Below are positions 1-5,120 of a DNA stretch of 5,120 nt, piece after piece. A program made the position numbers and the translations under genes. Where the stretch lies: positions 1-5,120 of the forward strand of contig DLVV01000058.1 in assembly GCA_003445035.1 (NCBI GenBank), written 5' to 3'. The notes below the pieces were generated by a model, which ran no database searches, had not been told where the DNA came from, and saw only the letters and a program-made list of their open reading frames with translations. The stretch's first letter is position 1. Every line of letters starts with the position of its first letter. Source of the stretch: Planctomycetaceae bacterium. Its GTDB lineage: Bacteria > Planctomycetota > Planctomycetia > Planctomycetales > Planctomycetaceae.

Positions 1-558
1 CCACATCACCGCCCGCAGGCCACCGAACATCGTGTAGATGATCGCCACCACGCCCAGCCCGATGATCACCAGGTACTGGTTCAGACCCGAGATGCCCGAG
101 ATAGCCACCGAGGCGGCGAATGTTGCCGCTGCCATCCAGGCGATTCGCAACACGACGAACAGGCTGCTGGCCAGGCAGCGAACCGAGACGTGGAATCGTT
201 GTTCGAGGTACTCGTACGCGGTGGCACACTTGAGTTTCGAATAGACCGGTATGAAGACCCAGATCACCAGCGGTGTCGTCGACAGGAAGGCCACGCTGGC
301 CAGCATGATCCGCAGGCTGTCGCCGTAGGCCGTCGACGGGTACATCACGAAGCTGTTGGCCGAAAACAGCGTCGCCATCACGCTCAGGCCGACAGTCATC
401 CGGCCCATCGAACCGCCCGCCGTCAGGAACTCGTCCCGGTTCGACTGCCGGCCCAACGCCAGTCCCAGCCCCAGTGACAACAGCAGGTAACCGCCGACGA
501 CGATCAGGTCGAGCGTCTGCAAAGAGCCGCTGAGAGCGTCCAGGGCGTCAGACCACAT
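1..558 (-). CDS. Sodium:solute symporter, N-terminal part (truncated by window edge)
   Basis: This gene encodes an inner-membrane Na+-coupled transporter of the SSS family (Pfam SSF). Reading the minus strand from ATG at 558 gives 186 open residues beginning MWSDALDALS; the frame runs off the left edge. The first hydrophobic helix is near residues 16-36 (LDLIVVGGYLLLSLGLGLAL). It is followed by the family pattern of a polar loop with 'DEFLTAGGSMG' (42-52) and a second helix with 'GLSVMATLFSANSF' (57-70). A further helix lies near 84-105, then the conserved 'ATAYEYLEQRF' (112-122), then more helices at about 128-150 and 160-178. The ATG lies inside the last codons of the aldolase gene, overlapping it by 11 bp, which suggests one transcript and translational coupling. 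SSS proteins carry sugars, sialic acid, amino acids or carboxylates. The substrate cannot be read from this half, but the aldolase neighbour suggests its substrate or a precursor. Family call is firm; substrate unknown. Confidence 0.9.
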   Translation of the reverse strand, partial: MWSDALDALSGSLQTLDLIVVGGYLLLSLGLGLALGRQSNRDEFLTAGGSMGRMTVGLSVMATLFSANSFVMYPSTAYGDSLRIMLASVAFLSTTPLVIWVFIPVYSKLKCATAYEYLEQRFHVSVRCLASSLFVVLRIAWMAAATFAASVAISGISGLNQYLVIIGLGVVAIIYTMFGGLRAVMW

Positions 559-1492
559 TGGGTGTTCCACAATCAATCAGCATCTGCCGGGCCTTGTCAC
601 GGAACTGTTCCCGCACGTCCCGGGTCGGGGGTCGGCAACGGCTCGAAGACAACCCGACCAGTTCCATGCACAGCTTGTCCAGGTACCCGTCGCCGCTGGT
701 GTAGGTCTCCATCTCGGCCCAAAGCCGATAATACGGCTCGGCCACATCCATCAGGTCTCGCTGCACCCGTTCGTAATCACCGGCTTCCAGCAGGCCAAAC
801 AACCGCACGCCCCACTCGGGCCAGTGGTTGCAGATGTGCAGTTCGATCGACCGGGCTCCCAGCATGTGGCTGGTGACAAACCGCAACTGGTTGTCGATCA
901 CCGCCAGCTTCTGTCTGAAGGTGTCGATGACCCTCTCGAACCCGAAGAAGTTGTCCCCCGGGCTGCTCCACTTCAGTCCCACCATATTGGGCAGATTGAC
1001 CAGGCGTTCCACCATTCCCTCCGAGACTCCCATGCTGGTCCAGTGGGTGTTGTAGACGATCAGCCCCACTTCCGGGGCCGCCTGCGAGGCGGTCTGGATG
1101 TACTCGAAAAAGTCATCCTCGGTGTGGGAAAAGTAGAACGGTGGGGACACCTGGATGAAGTCGGCACCGAGTTCCTGGGCCGCTGCAGCCAGTTCAATCA
1201 CCTCGGCGGTGCTGGTCGTCTGTGCCCCGACCGTCACGGGAATCCGCCCCGCTGCGGTGTCGACCACCGTCCGGGCCACCTCGATCCGTTCGGCAATCGA
1301 CATCGTCGAGAAGTCGCCGGCCCCGCCGCCCGAGAGAATCAGGCCCGTGCCTTCCTGCAATCCACCGGCGATCAGGAACTCGACATGCTGCGAGATCCCC
1401 TCGAAGTTGACCTCCAGGCTGTCGTCATCAAACAGCGTGGGGATCGTGACGTAGCAGCCCTGAAGCCGAGATCTGAGTTGTTGCTGATCCAT
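548..1492 (-). CDS. DHDPS/N-acetylneuraminate lyase superfamily aldolase, atypical active site
   Basis: A 314-residue cytoplasmic TIM-barrel protein of the DHDPS family (Pfam PF00701), close to the usual 290-310 aa. This superfamily uses a Schiff-base lysine for aldol cleavage or condensation of 2-keto acids such as pyruvate. Visible landmarks: barrel start 'GCYVTIPTLF' (12-21), 'PPFYF' (117-121) with Y120, 'GLIVYNTHW' (143-151) with the proton-relay tyrosine Y147, and 'MVGLKWSS' (170-177) with the likely Schiff-base K174. The usual GTTGE/GSTGE carboxylate-binding loop is replaced by 'SGGGAGDF' (54-61), which has neither Thr, so this is probably not a true DapA or NanA. The frame stays open upstream to 1705, but the first 71 residues of that longer frame look non-coding. 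The ATG at 1492 starts just before the domain and has GGAG 11 nt upstream. The gene overlaps the downstream symporter start by 11 bp, so the two probably form an operon. Fold call is strong; reaction unassigned. Confidence 0.9.
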   Translation of the reverse strand: MDQQQLRSRLQGCYVTIPTLFDDDSLEVNFEGISQHVEFLIAGGLQEGTGLILSGGGAGDFSTMSIAERIEVARTVVDTAAGRIPVTVGAQTTSTAEVIELAAAAQELGADFIQVSPPFYFSHTEDDFFEYIQTASQAAPEVGLIVYNTHWTSMGVSEGMVERLVNLPNMVGLKWSSPGDNFFGFERVIDTFRQKLAVIDNQLRFVTSHMLGARSIELHICNHWPEWGVRLFGLLEAGDYERVQRDLMDVAEPYYRLWAEMETYTSGDGYLDKLCMELVGLSSSRCRPPTRDVREQFRDKARQMLIDCGTPNVV

Positions 1493-1514
1493 GAAACACC
1501 CATCTCCACTGAAG

Positions 1515-1553
1515 CGAATCCCGTTGTGATTTCCCCGGCACTGCCGGGATTCG
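1515..1553 (-). repeat. Nested inverted repeats in the aldolase leader
   Basis: Two perfect inverted repeats share bases. The outer pair is CGAATCCCG (1515-1523) with CGGGATTCG (1545-1553), 9-bp arms with a 21-bp spacer. The inner one is CCCGGCA (1534-1540) with TGCCGGG (1542-1548), 7-bp arms around one base. Because 1545-1548 belongs to both, the RNA could form only one structure at a time. The element ends about 20 nt upstream of the aldolase start codon and near its GGAG ribosome-binding site. It could be a switchable leader structure, a protein-binding site or chance in GC-rich DNA. The repeats are directly visible; any function is inference. Confidence 0.45.
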
Positions 1554-1638
1554 GCATGATACCAATTCCCTCCCCGGGCTGCGTCCAGCGTCACAATCCG
1601 CAGCCGAGAGGCCACCCGCAGCGTCTGTCGGCAGCGAC

Positions 1639-1651
1639 GTGATAGAATCAC
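1639..1651. repeat. Short palindrome GTGAT-AGA-ATCAC
   Basis: A perfect 5-bp inverted repeat with a 3-bp centre in the AT-richer middle of the divergent region, 15 bp upstream of the candidate -10 sequences. Its size and position would fit a regulator half-site pair, but 5-bp arms are short and may be chance. Confidence 0.2.
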
Positions 1652-1697
1652 TGGCCGAATACCGATACTATCTATACAGTTCGCAACATGACGCCTC

Positions 1698-1714
1698 TGG
1701 AGCATGATGCTCCA
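1698..1714. repeat. 17-bp palindrome upstream of the DUF1501 gene (possible operator)
   Basis: TGGAGCAT-G-ATGCTCCA is a perfect 8-bp inverted repeat around a single central base. It lies 34 bp upstream of the preferred DUF1501 start and downstream of the possible -10 sequences, where a repressor site would be expected. The one-base centre fits a dimeric DNA-binding protein better than an RNA hairpin. The symmetry is directly seen; the operator role is inference. Confidence 0.35.
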
Positions 1715-1733
1715 CTGGCTCCAACCTTCTGCC

Positions 1734-1738
1734 AGGAA
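1734..1738 (+). promoter_or_regulatory. Ribosome-binding site for the DUF1501 gene
   Basis: AGGAA with 10 nt to the ATG at 1749. It supports this start over the in-frame ATGs at 1704 and 1707, which overlap the 17-bp palindrome and would put 15 extra residues ahead of the signal sequence. Confidence 0.5.
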
Positions 1739-1748
1739 TCAGAACCTC

Positions 1749-3122
1749 ATGTTCAGCATTCTCGGACGATCCGGTGACCAGACCACAGGTTTCTGCGACG
1801 GTCTGTCGCGTCGAGACTTTCTCACCGTCGGCGGCATGGCCTGTGGTGGCCTGTCGTTGGCACAGATGCTGGCCGCCGACAAGCAGTCCGGCACCGGGTC
1901 GAACCACCGGGCGATCATCAACGTCTACATGCCCGGCGGTCCATCGCACATCGACCTCTGGGATCTGAAGCCCAACGCTCCGAAGGAAATCCGGGGCGAC
2001 TTCCGTCCGATCGAGACCAATGTCCCGGGCATCGAGATCTGCGAGCTGTTCCCGCGGATGGCCAAGATGATGGACAAGTTCATCCCGATCCGTTCCATCA
2101 GCGACGCCGATGGCCGACACGACGCCTTCCAGTGCATGACCGGCTGGAAGAAGAGCGACCAGATGCCTCGCGAGGGACGTCCGAACTTCGGCGCCTGGGT
2201 CGCACACGGCCAGGGCCGCGTCAACAACTCGGTCCCGCCCAACATCTCGCTGTGCTACCCGACGGGTCACCGCGAGTGGGGCGAGACCCAGTTCGGCGGG
2301 TTCCTGGGGGCCGCCAACGCGCCCTTCGGACTGGTCGAGAAGGACCCGAACAAGAAGTCGGGCAACATGGTGCTCAAGGGCATCTCGCTCGACCGGCTCG
2401 GCAACCGAGAACAACTCCGCGTCGCCTTCGACCGGTTCCGTCGCGACTCGGACGCGAAGGGCCTGGTCGAGAGCATGGACGTGTACCACCAGCAGGCCCT
2501 GGGAATCCTGACCACCACCTCGCTCTCCAACGCCCTGGACCTGTCCCAGGAAGACCCGAAGGTGCTGGCCCGCTACGGCGTCAACAACCCGGCCTACCAG
2601 CGGGACGGGGCACCGAAGATGGTCCGCAACTTCTGTATCGCCCGCCGGCTGGTCGAAGCCGGAGCCCGGGTGGTGTCGATGAACTACAGCCGCTGGGACT
2701 GGCACGGCAGCGATGGGTTGAACTTCCCCCGCAGCCGCCAGGAATTCCCGTTGCTGGACCAGGGCCTCTCGGCACTGGTCACCGACCTGCACGAGCGGGG
2801 TCTCGACCGGGACGTGTCGGTCGTGGTCTGGGGCGAGTTCGGCCGCACGCCGAAGATCAACAAGCACAACAGCCGCGACCACTGGCCCCGCGCGTCGTGT
2901 GCCATGCTGGCCGGCGGGCACATGCCCGGTGGACAGGTCATCGGATCGACCAACAGCAAGGCCGAGCACCCCGTCGATCGCCCGGTGAAGTTCCAGGAAG
3001 TCTTTGCCACGCTCTACAAGAACGTCGGCATCGACTCCACCAGCGCGCGGTTCTTCGACACCTCGGGCACACCCCAGTACATGGTCGCCCAGGGTATCGA
3101 GCCGATGCCCGAGCTTGCCTAG
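1749..3122 (+). CDS. DUF1501 family protein with Tat signal
   Basis: A 457-residue protein of the DUF1501 family (Pfam PF07394), a full-length size for a family abundant in Planctomycetota and distantly related to the alkaline phosphatase/sulfatase fold; its biochemical role is not established. The N-terminus carries a twin-arginine signal, SRRDFL (20-25), then a weakly hydrophobic stretch to about residue 42, so export in folded form is likely. Family landmarks in order: 'MPGGPSHIDLWDLKP' (61-75), 'GRHDAFQCM' (122-130), 'WDWHG' (316-320), 'VVVWGEFGRTPKIN' (348-371), 'RDHWP' (376-380), 'AGGHMPGGQVIGSTN' (388-402) and the C-terminal 'EVFATLYKNVGID' (417-429). The last corresponds to the usual 'HATxLHLLGLDH' segment but is diverged. 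The start at 1749 is chosen for the AGGAA site and because Tat motifs normally lie within the first 30 residues. It is the first gene of a three-gene plus-strand cluster, 18 bp ahead of the next. DUF1501 genes often pair with DUF1549/DUF1553 cytochrome-type genes; none is visible here. Confidence 0.93.
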   Translation: MFSILGRSGDQTTGFCDGLSRRDFLTVGGMACGGLSLAQMLAADKQSGTGSNHRAIINVYMPGGPSHIDLWDLKPNAPKEIRGDFRPIETNVPGIEICELFPRMAKMMDKFIPIRSISDADGRHDAFQCMTGWKKSDQMPREGRPNFGAWVAHGQGRVNNSVPPNISLCYPTGHREWGETQFGGFLGAANAPFGLVEKDPNKKSGNMVLKGISLDRLGNREQLRVAFDRFRRDSDAKGLVESMDVYHQQALGILTTTSLSNALDLSQEDPKVLARYGVNNPAYQRDGAPKMVRNFCIARRLVEAGARVVSMNYSRWDWHGSDGLNFPRSRQEFPLLDQGLSALVTDLHERGLDRDVSVVVWGEFGRTPKINKHNSRDHWPRASCAMLAGGHMPGGQVIGSTNSKAEHPVDRPVKFQEVFATLYKNVGIDSTSARFFDTSGTPQYMVAQGIEPMPELA

Positions 3123-3140
3123 TCGCCACACCGGGACAGC

Positions 3141-4061
3141 ATGACCAGCTTTGGCGTCCAGGCCGAACAGGTCGACCTGCCACGGGGAGCGTTCCACAAG
3201 ACGCCCCGGACGTACGTGACCTGGGGCGGCCGCCCGGTCCTCGGACTCAGCCAGAACGACCACCGGGCCTACCTGTTCCCGGTCTGCACCCCCGCGGGCG
3301 TGCCGGTCACCAGCGAATCGCCCACCGACCACCCGCACCACAATTCGGTCTGGGTCGGCGCCGATCACGTCACCGCACTTCTGCCGTTCGCTGAGGACCG
3401 CTTCGAAGAGGCCACCTACAGCTTCTACATCAACCAGACGTTCCAGGGTCGCGCCGCCGGCCGGATTGTCGCCGGGGCACTCGAACACCGGTCACCGGCT
3501 GACGACCACCTGCAACTGGTCCAGGCCATTGACTGGATCGGTCCGGCCGAGTGGGGCGCACCCGACGGCCGGACGATCGCCCACGAGACGCGCACGACCA
3601 GCATCCGGCACCTGGCCGGTGAATCCGACGGCCAGTCGGCCTTTCTCATCGACGTTGACTGCGAATTGACGCCCGCCGAGTGGTCCCTGCGAATCGGGCC
3701 CACCCGCCACGCCTGGTTTGGCATCCGCCTGGTCGAACCGCTGCGGCCATCGCTGGGAGGCCAACTGGCCGCCCCCTCCGGACCACTGGACGTTGCCGAC
3801 ATCGTGGGACAACCCGGGCCCTGGGTGCAGGCATCAGCCGAGGTGGTGGCCGGCCACACCGCAGGCGTCGTGGTCGTCCGCGACCCCGAAACCGCCGAGA
3901 TGCCCTGGAGTCTCCACGAGTGGGGGACCATCGACGTCAACCCGCTTGGCACGGTGGCCCGCGACCTCGCCCCCGACGATACTCTCTCGTGCCGCCTGCG
4001 ACTGGTTGTCCACGACGGCTGTTACACTCCCGAACAGATCGACCACCTGGCGAGACTCTGA
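3141..4061 (+). CDS. DUF6807 ('PmoA') family protein
   Basis: A 306-residue protein resembling the Planctomycetota family labelled 'PmoA' (Pfam PF14100, DUF6807). The name refers to methane oxygenase but the family is soluble and unrelated in function as far as is known. Supporting segments: 'TDHPHHNSVWVG' (62-73), matching the family's His-rich 'DHPHHRSLWFxHG' motif; 'PTRHAWFGIR' (187-196); 'AGVVVVRDPE' (241-250); and 'LHEWGTIDVNPLG' (258-270), matching 'xRDYGxFxxNPFG'. Many members of this family begin with a signal peptide; this one starts MTSFGVQAEQVDLPRG without a hydrophobic segment, so it is predicted to be cytoplasmic. No strong ribosome-binding site precedes the ATG; with an 18-bp gap after DUF1501, coupled translation is likely. 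It stops 2 bp before the hydrolase start. Enzymatic role unknown; the conserved histidines suggest metal or substrate binding, which is inference. Confidence 0.8.
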   Translation: MTSFGVQAEQVDLPRGAFHKTPRTYVTWGGRPVLGLSQNDHRAYLFPVCTPAGVPVTSESPTDHPHHNSVWVGADHVTALLPFAEDRFEEATYSFYINQTFQGRAAGRIVAGALEHRSPADDHLQLVQAIDWIGPAEWGAPDGRTIAHETRTTSIRHLAGESDGQSAFLIDVDCELTPAEWSLRIGPTRHAWFGIRLVEPLRPSLGGQLAAPSGPLDVADIVGQPGPWVQASAEVVAGHTAGVVVVRDPETAEMPWSLHEWGTIDVNPLGTVARDLAPDDTLSCRLRLVVHDGCYTPEQIDHLARL

Positions 4062-4063
4062 CG

Positions 4064-4966
4064 ATGACCCGCACCCTGCCCGCTGTGCTGATGTCGCTGC
4101 TGCTGTTCCCGGCCGTCTCGGCTGCCGAACTCCCCAAGCCGACGGCCGTCATGGACCTCTGGCCAGACGGACCTCCCGACACCAACGGGCTCAGCGGTCC
4201 GGAAAAGGGCACCCGCTGTGTCGGCAACATCAGCAAACCGACCCTGCTGGTCTACCTGCCCGGTGGCGACCGCAAGCCGACGGCGGCAGTCGTGATCACC
4301 CCCGGGGGTGGTTACGGTGTGGTGTGTGTCGAGCCCGAGGGTTATCCGATCGCTGAATTGCTGATCCAGCGCGGCATCGCGGCCATCATCTGCAAGTACC
4401 GTCTGCCCAACGGGCACCACCTGGTTCCCGCCAACGACGCCAGGCGAGCCATCCGCACCGTGCGGCACAACGCCGCCAGATGGAACATCGATCCCAAGCG
4501 AATCGGCGTCTGGGGCTTCTCGGCCGGTGGACACCTGGCCAGTACCGTCTCGACCGTCTTCGATTCCGGCAAAGCCGATGCCCGGGACACCGTCGAACGA
4601 CATTCCAGCCGACCGGACTTCTCGGTGCTGTTCTACCCGGTGATCACGATGAAGGACGGAGCCGTCCACAAGGGTTCGCGACGGAACCTCGTGGGGGCCG
4701 CCCCCAAATCGACGCTGCTGGAACGGTATTCCAACGAGTCCCGGGTCACCAAGCAGACGCCTCCGACGTTCCTGCTGCACTGCACCGATGACCTCGCGGT
4801 GCCGGTCGAGAACAGCTTGGGGTACTACCGGCAACTGGTGGCCAAGAGTGTGCCGGCCACCCTGTTGATCTTCGAGTCGGGCAGCCATGGCCCAACCGCC
4901 TTCAACAAGAACCCGTCGTGGCTGGCCGCGTTCGACCGGTGGCTGACAGCTCGCGGCGCGAAATGA
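4064..4966 (+). CDS. Secreted alpha/beta hydrolase, BD-FAE/acetyl-esterase type
   Basis: A 300-residue serine hydrolase of the alpha/beta fold, most like the acetylxylan/feruloyl esterase group (BD-FAE, also annotated as dienelactone hydrolase-like or 'alpha/beta hydrolase'). A Sec signal peptide is clear: MTRT, hydrophobic core LPAVLMSLLLFPA, and a VSA|AE cleavage site after residue 20. Mature landmarks: 'ITPGGGYGVV' (78-87), an oxyanion-hole loop where related enzymes have HGGG; 'YRLP' (112-115); nucleophile elbow 'GFSAGGH' (151-157) with S153; 'HCTDDLAVP' (239-247) with the probable catalytic D243; and 'ESGSHGPTAF' (271-280) with H275. The triad therefore looks complete. Such enzymes remove acetyl or other acyl groups from polysaccharides outside the cytoplasm, though the substrate here is not known. 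The start at 4064 is 2 bp after the preceding stop and is set by the signal peptide; the longer open frame from 3680 is a shadow over the DUF6807 gene. Confidence 0.9.
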   Translation: MTRTLPAVLMSLLLFPAVSAAELPKPTAVMDLWPDGPPDTNGLSGPEKGTRCVGNISKPTLLVYLPGGDRKPTAAVVITPGGGYGVVCVEPEGYPIAELLIQRGIAAIICKYRLPNGHHLVPANDARRAIRTVRHNAARWNIDPKRIGVWGFSAGGHLASTVSTVFDSGKADARDTVERHSSRPDFSVLFYPVITMKDGAVHKGSRRNLVGAAPKSTLLERYSNESRVTKQTPPTFLLHCTDDLAVPVENSLGYYRQLVAKSVPATLLIFESGSHGPTAFNKNPSWLAAFDRWLTARGAK

Positions 4967-4979
4967 ACCGCCCAACCGC

Positions 4980-5120
4980 CTAACCGAGCAACTCGGGGAC
5001 CACCTCGCCGCCGACGTTTGTCAGCCGGAGATCGAATCCTCCGAACTTCTGCGAAAGCCGCAGGTGGTCGAGACCGAACAGACGCAGCAACGTGGCGTGG
5101 AAGTCGTTGACGTGCACCGG
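4980..5120 (-). CDS. DUF1501 family protein, C-terminal fragment (truncated by window edge)
   Basis: The minus strand from the right edge to TAG at 4980-4982 gives 46 residues: 'PVHVNDFHATLLRLFGLDH' then 'LRLSQKFGGFDLRLTNVGG' and 'EVVPELLG'. This matches the usual C-terminus of DUF1501 proteins ('HDLHATxLHLLGLDHxRLTxRFxGRDFRLTDVxGxVVxxIL'). It fits the family consensus better than the end of the complete DUF1501 protein in this window, so the two are paralogues from different subgroups rather than recent duplicates. The gene converges on the hydrolase gene, with only 13 bp between stop codons and no clear terminator hairpin between. Start, signal peptide and upstream partners lie outside the window. 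Confidence 0.85.
   Translation of the reverse strand, partial: PVHVNDFHATLLRLFGLDHLRLSQKFGGFDLRLTNVGGEVVPELLG

Larger units (their letters stand above)
1493..1748. promoter_or_regulatory. Divergent intergenic region between the aldolase and DUF1501 genes
   Basis: The 256 bp lie between two genes transcribed away from each other, so the promoters of both clusters should be here. The segment 1641-1680 is the only clearly AT-richer stretch and contains TATACA (1673-1678) and TACTAT-like sequence (1666-1671) that could serve as a plus-strand -10. No convincing -35 partner was found, and none was found for the minus-strand gene. Three inverted-repeat elements are present and listed separately. 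I see no credible small gene here. Coding frames that run through the region are extensions or shadows. Confidence 0.6.

Noticed and set aside
1641..1680. A defined sigma-70-type promoter for the plus-strand cluster
   Set aside because: TATACA and TACTAT are possible -10 elements, but no -35-like hexamer lies at a suitable distance, so no precise promoter is called.
1493..1705. A 71-residue N-terminal extension of the aldolase from ATG at 1705
   Set aside because: The extension is Arg/Cys-rich with no similarity to the family, would cover the divergent promoter region and DUF1501 upstream palindrome, and the ATG at 1492 begins just before the domain and has GGAG upstream.
2132..3394. A 420-residue plus-strand frame overlapping DUF1501 and DUF6807
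   Set aside because: Composition is dominated by P, R, G and Q as expected of an out-of-frame GC-rich translation, and it overlaps two well-supported genes.
1668..3488. A 606-residue open frame on the minus strand antisense to the DUF1501 and DUF6807 genes
   Set aside because: It covers genes with clear family motifs, is low-complexity (rich in V, D, R, G) with no recognisable domain, and long stop-free antisense frames are expected from GC-rich codon bias.
3680..4063. A 128-residue upstream extension of the hydrolase frame
   Set aside because: It is Pro/Arg/Gly-rich shadow sequence over the DUF6807 gene; the ATG at 4064 starts a clear Sec signal peptide.
4022..4975. A 317-residue minus-strand open frame covering the whole hydrolase gene
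   Set aside because: The plus-strand frame has a signal peptide and a complete catalytic triad; the antisense frame has no recognisable motif and would overlap it completely.
4967..4979. A terminator between the convergent hydrolase and DUF1501 genes
   Set aside because: The 13-bp gap holds only AACCGCC-type repeats, with no stem-loop or T-run.

Overview
The window looks like a stretch of a GC-rich Planctomycetota chromosome (probably Planctomycetales). The main reasons are a Tat-exported DUF1501 protein, the C-terminus of a second DUF1501 protein, a 'PmoA'/DUF6807-family protein and a secreted alpha/beta hydrolase, a mixture typical of that phylum. I cannot assign a species. No RNA genes, mobile elements or CRISPR arrays were seen.

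Layout. On the minus strand, 1-1492 holds two overlapping genes: a dihydrodipicolinate synthase/N-acetylneuraminate lyase (DHDPS/NAL) superfamily aldolase or lyase (548-1492), and downstream of it the N-terminal 186 residues of a sodium:solute symporter (1-558, cut by the window edge). A 256-bp divergent region (1493-1748) separates them from a plus-strand cluster. It contains several inverted repeats and the only AT-rich stretch nearby. The plus-strand cluster is DUF1501 with a Tat signal (1749-3122), DUF6807/PmoA-like (3141-4061) and a Sec-secreted alpha/beta hydrolase of the BD-FAE/acetyl-esterase type (4064-4966), spaced 18 and 2 bp apart. At the right edge a second DUF1501 gene converges on the cluster (4980-5120, C-terminus only).

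How they may fit together (inference): an exported esterase-like hydrolase could release or deacylate a small organic compound, the Na+-driven symporter could import it, and the cytoplasmic Schiff-base aldolase could cleave it. The DUF6807 protein has no visible signal peptide, so it is probably cytoplasmic. DUF1501 has no established biochemical role. The aldolase lacks the Thr-Thr signature of true DapA/NanA enzymes, so the substrate cannot be named. The most unusual points are this combination of genes, the altered aldolase active site, and the nested, mutually exclusive inverted repeats in the aldolase leader.
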